A DNA stretch of 64,000 bases, taken from contig JAKSZT010033094.1 of the NCBI GenBank assembly GCA_026826555.1, forward strand, positions 1,297,808 to 1,361,807, written 5' to 3'. The stretch is from Tolypeutes matacus (lineage: Eukaryota; Chordata; Mammalia; Cingulata; Chlamyphoridae). Under the pieces are notes generated by a model. That model was not told the origin of the DNA, did not search any database, and saw only the letters and a list, made by a program, of their open reading frames with translations. Positions 58,728 through 64,000 of this stretch are shown piece by piece. The position numbers and the translations under genes are program-made. Position 1 is the stretch's first letter, and the number at the start of each line of letters is the position of its first letter.

Positions 58728-60640
58728 ATCTATTTTGTTTGATATTAATATCACTGTTCCAGATCTTTTTTGGTTATTATTTGCATGGAATATCTTTTTC
58801 TAACTTTTCACTTTCAATCTGGTTGTGTCCTTATGTCTGAGGTGAGTCTCTTGTAGACACCATATAGATGGCTCATATTTTTTATCCATTCTATCAGTCT
58901 TTGTTTTTTGATTGGGGATTTAAGCCATTAACATTCAATGTTATTACTGTAAAATTTGTTCATTTTATCCTTTGACTTTCCATTGTCATATCTTCCTATT
59001 ATCTGTCTTTTTACCCTTTAATTTATTCTTCCTAATAATTTTCATTTCAACACTCTATTTCAAGTCTCTCACCCATGTTTTTTCCTTTCAGGCTGATGCA
59101 GTCCCTTTAGTGTCTCTTATAATTCTGGTCTCATGGTAACATACTCTCTCAGTTTTTGTCTGCCTCTGAGAACTTTAAACTCATCCTCATTTTTGAAGGG
59201 CAATTTTTTTTCCCCCAAATACAGGATTCTTGGGTGGCAGTTTTTCCTCTTTCAGTACCTTAAATACTTCATACCCTTTCTTCTCACCTCCATGGTTTCC
59301 AATGAAAGGTCAGCACTTAATCTTATTGAGGTTCACTTGTATGAGTTGCTTTGCTTTTTTCTTCTTGCTTTCAAAATCCTCTCTTTAGCTCTGATATTTG
59401 TCATTCAGAATAGCAGGTGTCTCAGAGTAGTTGTCTTAAATCTGTTTGGGGGGTGTTGGCGGTTGGGCAGTTTGATGTAATTATGAATTCCAAAAATATA
59501 ATTGGATCATGCTTGTAAACTGATCTGTTAATCTGGGCATGATTACGTTATGATTAGGGTGTTGACTGGGCCAGTCAGTAGGGTGTTAAGCCCCACTCCT
59601 TGGTGGGTGGGGAATCAAATATAAAAGGCATGGCAAGAACAGAATTAAAGTAGTTTTTTGAGCAGCAGTTTTTGAGAAGCAGTTTTGATGTTGGAGAAAA
59701 GGCCCCAGAAGATGAGAAGTGAGCCATTCACCTGATAGTCTACAGCTGACCTTGTGGAGGAACCAGAAGAGCTAAGCCCGGAGAAAAACGCAGCCCTGGG
59801 AAGAGAGGAACATAGGAAGCATGAACCCTGGCAAACATCAGCAGCTGTCTTGCTCCAACACGTGGCAATGAACTTTGGTGAGAAGAAACTTAATGCTTTA
59901 TGGCCTGGTATCTGTGGACTTCTACCCCAAATAAATACCCTTTATAAAGACCAACCCATTTTTGGTATTTCACATTAGTACCCCTTTGGCTGACTAATAC
60001 AGGGGGTGTTTTTCGTCTTGGATATTTGTATTTATGTGTTTCATAAGGGCTGGGAAGTTTTCAGTAATTATGTCCTCAAATATTCTTTCTACCTCTTTTC
60101 AATTATATTCTCCTTCTGGGACACTGATAACACATGTGTGCATGTCACTTTGTCATTCAGTTCCCTGAGACACTGTTCCATTTTTTCCCATTATTTTCTC
60201 TTTTTGTTCTCCTGTCCTTTCCAGTTCAAATGTTCTGTCCTTGAAATCACTAATTCTGTCTTCAAGCAATTCAAATCTACTCTTATGTGCCCCTAATATA
60301 TTTTAATCTCATCCACTGTGTCCTTCATTCCCATAAGGTCTATTACTTTTTTTGAAGCCTTTAAATTTTTCTTTATGCTCTCCCAGTGTCTTCATAATAT
60401 CCTTTATTTCTTTAGTCATATTTTCCTTTAATTCTTTGAATTGGTTTAGGAGATTTGTCTGATTATCATTGATTAGTTGTCTTAAATCCTTTATCTCATC
60501 AGGGTATTTGGTTTATTCCTTTAGATGGGCCATCTCTTCCAGTTTCCTGTATGACTTGTAATTTTTTCTTGATATCTAGGCACTTAATATATTGGTGAAT
60601 TAAGTGTGATCGTCAATTTCTCTCTCTTGCCTAGTAGTTT
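58728..60640 (-). mobile_element. L1 copy K, right part: 5'UTR, ORF1 and endonuclease start
   Basis: Minus strand: leader above about 60560, ORF1 from about 60530 to 59100 (RRM near 60030-60290, CTD near 59140-59330 with AALFKIRVSL- and KYGKKG-type remnants), then ORF2 endonuclease (58720-58960; KDIPCK, ILISNKIDF-like). The sequence joins in register to 53436 if copy L and the SINE are removed. A MaLR-like LTR lies within ORF1 (59454-60001). Confidence 0.82.
59454..60001 (+). mobile_element. MaLR-like solo LTR, subtype 2
   Basis: TGTTGGCGG to CTGACTAATACA, 548 bases. GGGGG on both sides (59449-59453, 60002-60006). L1 ORF1 is continuous once it is removed. Close relative of 42234-42766. Confidence 0.85.
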
Positions 60641-61267
60641 TTTTTTTTTTTTTCATGGCTCTTCTTTGTTTTTTGCGGTTTTTTTTTTTAATTTTTTATT
60701 TATTTTTATTGTGGGTAAAAATCAAAATTCTCACAATACATACAAACATTTGCAAAATGATATATAAATATATATGCATATATGTGTATTTGCTTACAAA
60801 AATGTTATTTTTATATATATATATATAAATATATATATACATATATTTTAGAGGTGCTTAGATTACCCAAAATATTACACAGAACCCACTGGGATTCCCA
60901 TGTTGGCCACCTCCCACACCTCTCACCACATCCCACACAAACATCTCCCACAAGTGTGGCCCACCACCCTCAATGAACTTACACATCCTGGAGCATTGCC
61001 ACCAACCATAGACCACAGTTCACACCGTAGACCACACTCTCTCACACTCAGTTCTGAGTGGTGTGTGCTGATTTAAAATGGCCTACATCCGTTGCCACAA
61101 CGGTACTCAGGACAACCTCTAACTCCCAAAGAAGCCCCTATATTTCAACTGCTCATCCCCTCCCTAACCCAAAGGTGTCAAGTGTCCACTGGCTCCACTT
61201 CATTGTTATAATTTCTTCCATTGCTAGAATCACCATATGTGAACAAGAGAACACCATCAAGTCCACT

Positions 61268-61606
61268 CTAGCCCACAGTTCTTCCCCCAATCCTGAGGGG
61301 ACTGGGATGTTGATGTCCACTCCAACTCCAAGTGAGAGAGGGCTTATATCCCATGGATATGGTGGGTGAGATGATCCTGCCTGCAGATGCAGGCCCTCTC
61401 CATTCCCTGGGATGGCCATTTCCCATCGTTGTCTCCTCACCAGGTGACTTGGATGAGTCCATTGAGCTGTAGGGTAGGAGTTGCAGCTCTATCGAGATTT
61501 CATGCACACCTGGCACACAGGTAGGCCGGAGGCTCCAGTCTCTGGAAGTATACCTAAAAACTCCAGCATCACATATAGGTTTGAATAGAAGGGACTGGTG
61601 AACCAT
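61268..61606 (-). CDS. Open frame in L1 3'UTR, hypothetical (112 codons)
   Basis: Minus-strand frame from ATG 61606 to TAG at 61268-61270; open upstream without ATG to about 61690. Same ATG, stop and length as the frame at 54795-54457. The final 28 codons from MGYKPSLTW on, with the same stop, are kept in a third copy (22549-22461). No recognised domain, signal peptide or membrane segment. Could be chance persistence of an open frame in related repeats. Confidence 0.3.
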   Translation of the reverse strand: MVHQSLLFKPICDAGVFRYTSRDWSLRPTCVPGVHEISIELQLLPYSSMDSSKSPGEETTMGNGHPREWRGPASAGRIISPTISMGYKPSLTWSWSGHQHPSPLRIGGRTVG

Positions 61607-63393
61607 GTGCAGGGAGGACTTATTTGAGTCCAATTCTGTCACTCTCAGGAGCACAGATTCCAAAATAGAACCCACTGATAAGGCATCAGTCTCTGGGGCT
61701 ATCCCCCCTTATATAGACCTGGGTGTCTCCAGAACTCTCAGAAACCCCTCTGTGTGGGGTGATAGGTATTTAGATGTTCTATGAGCTCCTACTGAGATGT
61801 GCGTAAGAGTTACCTCTGGGATGACCTCCCGACTCTCTTTGAAGTCTCTTAGCCACTAGAACTCATTTGTCTTTACCATTTCAAGGTGTTTTTCCAGTTG
61901 TGTTGCCAGCTGGCACTTGGTATTAATCCCTCGTTACCAGGGAGGCTCATCCCTGGGAGTCATGTCCCACGTTGGGGGGAAGGTAATGCAATCATATGCT
62001 GAGTTTGGCTTAGAGAGAGGCCACATTTGAGCAACAAGGAGGCTCTCAGGTGGCAACCCTTAAGCACCCCACAACTGCAGGCTAAGTCTCATTTACAAGA
62101 ACAAAGACTCACAAGGGCAGTCATCAATAAAAAAAAACACATCAGTGGGTCATCCTATTTTGACAGGCACTGTCCCTACACTCAGAGGACTATTGCTGCT
62201 CCCTTGGAGACTGTGGCAGAGCTCTCCAGGCTAGGAATTCAGATTCCCTCATTTATTGTATGATTATCCACCCATCGTGACCATGCCCCATCCCCTGATC
62301 CTTTGAACGATTTTGTATATCTTTCATGTATATTCGTATGAATCAACCCCCACGAAACCCCCCCAGACACCCCCCCAATCCCCCCAATAATCCCCCGCAG
62401 TACCCATTGTAACCCTTCTGTGATCCAAATCCTCCATGAACATTTAGTTCATAAAATAATCTAATACACTTACTAGGAAAAAGAAAAAAGTGTGATACGC
62501 TTACATGCAAGAGACAAACATAAGGAAACTCAGGGGGAAAAAAAAAGAGAAGGAAAAAAAAACAAAGAACAAAACAAAATAAAATATAATTAGTGGATTG
62601 GAACATTCAAAAAATGGGCAAAAAAGCAAAGGAAATGCCTTAAAAAATATATATATATATATATATATTCATTTTTTTCCCTTTCTCTTTTCTTTTTTTT
62701 TCTGCCTTTTATCACTGTGTTATGGGATGTCTGGTGTGCCATGACACCTTCCTCCTCTCAATCCCCATTGTCTCCCACTTTTTCATTTAATTTTCTAAGA
62801 AGTTTTAGGTCACAGCAAAGTCACACACGGAGTGCCGGAGGCTCCCAGATACCAAACCACCCCCCCTTCCCCACCCCATATTAACCCCCCCCACTTTTTT
62901 TTTTGGTTGTTAGCATTGTTATAGCTGTTATGCAGATAGCAAAATATAGCAACTAAACATTGTCAGTGATTTACAGTATAGTTTACAATTTAGATGATAC
63001 AGTTTAATAATTTTGATGATATTTACCATGTCCTGTGTCCATTACTGTAAGATAATGAAAAACCTTCCCCATGAACACCAAACAACCCATTAGATCTTGA
63101 CTGTTCCCTTCCCCCCAGCCCCCCAGGGCCTGTGATACCCCCCTCTCCCAACCCATGGAATGCTCTGGGGATTTGATCCTGCCCTTCCTAATCCACCACC
63201 CCCCAGTGCTGCACCACCAAACCCAGGAACACCAACACTCATCTGCCCCATCACCCAACATGCAACCACACTCTATCCCTTTACCACAGATTATGTCCAT
63301 ATGGGTGATGGTTCAAAGTCTGCTCTTCTCTTACTCTCCGTTGTTAACTATCTTTCAGACAATGGTTCTCAGAGACTGCTCACTTTCCTCAGT

Positions 63394-64000
63394 TCAGATC
63401 AGTGAGGTCATATACTGTTCATCCTTCATTGTCTGGCTTGCTTCACTCAACATAAGGTCTTCAAGATTCATCCACGTTATTCCATGTGTCAGCACTTTGT
63501 TCCTTCTTACAGCTGAGTAATATTCCATTGTATGTATGTACCACATTTTGCTTATCCATTCATCTGTTGATGGGCACCGGGGCTGATTCCAACTTTTGGC
63601 AATGGTGAACAATGCCGCTATGAACATTGGTGTGCATATATCTGTTTGTATTTTTGTTTTCAGTTCTTCTGGGTATATACCCAGCAGTGGAATTGCTGGA
63701 TCATACGGAAGATCTATTGCTAGTTTTCTGAGGAACCGCCAAACTGTCCTCCACAGTGGCTGGACCATACCGCAGTCCCACCAGCAGTGGATGAGGGTTC
63801 CTATTCCTCCACATCCTCTCCAACATTTAGTGTCTCCTGTTTTTTTAATAGCTGCCATTCTGATGGGTGTAAGATGGTATCTCATTGTAGTTTTGATTTG
63901 CATTTCCCTGATAGCAAGTGATGTTGAGCATTTTTTCATGTGCTTTTTAGCCATTTGTATTTCTTCCTTGGAGAAGTGTCTTTTCAGGTCACTTGCCCAT
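63394..64000 (-). CDS. L1 ORF2 C-terminal region, open to the window edge
   Basis: At least 186 codons open (63954-63394), the longest undamaged L1 coding stretch in the window. It carries the ORF2 C-terminal Cys-rich motif C-x3-C-x7-H-x4-C ([18 protein letters not shown]), then [13 protein letters not shown] and the typical ending [33 protein letters not shown]. Partial: the endonuclease and RT would lie beyond 64000. This may be a fairly young element. Confidence 0.88.
   Translation of the reverse strand, partial: WASDLKRHFSKEEIQMAKKHMKKCSTSLAIREMQIKTTMRYHLTPIRMAAIKKTGDTKCWRGCGGIGTLIHCWWDCGMVQPLWRTVWRFLRKLAIDLPYDPAIPLLGIYPEELKTKIQTDICTPMFIAALFTIAKSWNQPRCPSTDEWISKMWYIHTMEYYSAVRRNKVLTHGITWMNLEDLMLSEASQTMKDEQYMTSLI

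Larger units (their letters stand above)
60641..64000 (-). mobile_element. L1 copy N: ORF2 C terminus and long 3'UTR
   Basis: Minus-strand L1 that enters from beyond the window end. ORF2 stops at 63394; the 3'UTR runs to a T-rich end at about 60640-60700, about 2.7 kb, much longer than the 0.6-kb 3'UTRs of copies B and D. Its last part equals the full-length insert at 15826-16188, which confirms the 3' end. Contains (AT)n runs at 62647-62668 and 60812-60842. Inserted in the leader of copy K. Confidence 0.88.

Overview
The window looks like intergenic or intronic DNA from a placental mammal, most likely a xenarthran and probably an armadillo (Dasypus). The main clue is a tRNA-derived SINE with an (AATAAA)n-type tail that matches my memory of the xenarthran DAS SINEs. 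Copies occur on both strands, several with clean target-site duplications. LINE-1 (L1), MIR, L2, MER5-like and MaLR-type LTR remnants also fit a eutherian genome. I see no intact host protein-coding gene, no rRNA, no functional tRNA gene, no CRISPR and nothing prokaryotic. Almost every long open frame is a fragment of L1 ORF1/ORF2, an ERV remnant, an open stretch of L1 3'UTR, or chance.

Layout. 1-15.0 kb is a pile of plus-strand L1 copies: a nearly 5'-complete element from position 1, then several truncated ones, cut by DAS SINEs and LTRs. At 11.08-12.57 kb an L1 carries a minus-strand LTR, which itself carries a processed copy of cyclophilin C (PPIC) that lacks a central block matching skipped exons. 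15.0-17.3 kb is old, mostly non-repetitive DNA with MIR/L2 relics. 17.33-24.04 kb is a gammaretrovirus-like ERV remnant (LTR, tRNA-Arg-type primer site, start of gag, end of integrase, decayed env, a second LTR-like end) split by a 5'-inverted L1 and by a 3' L1 fragment. 24.4-28.3 kb is low in repeats and holds a modest CpG-rich block (25.8-26.3 kb).

28.3-35.4 kb is a minus-strand L1 field into which a plus-strand L1 was inserted (28-bp duplication). 35.4-46.0 kb is the most gene-like part: sparse repeats, a strong CpG island at about 40.0-41.4 kb with a long GT/GA microsatellite, MIRs and MER5-like relics. No exon could be assigned. 46.0-64.0 kb is again L1: a head-to-head ORF1 pair, a large minus-strand L1 split by a plus-strand L1 that is itself split by another L1's 3'UTR, and a minus-strand L1 running off the window end.

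The most interesting material is in the L1s. One subfamily has an unusually long 3'UTR (about 2.7 kb). Two copies of it share, with no net indel, an ATG-started open frame of 112 codons with the same stop, and a third copy retains the end of that frame. A second subfamily seems to carry two L1 3' ends in tandem. Four MaLR-like LTRs each show a 5-bp target duplication. All coordinates and identities were read by eye; family names come from memory of consensus sequences, not from a search.
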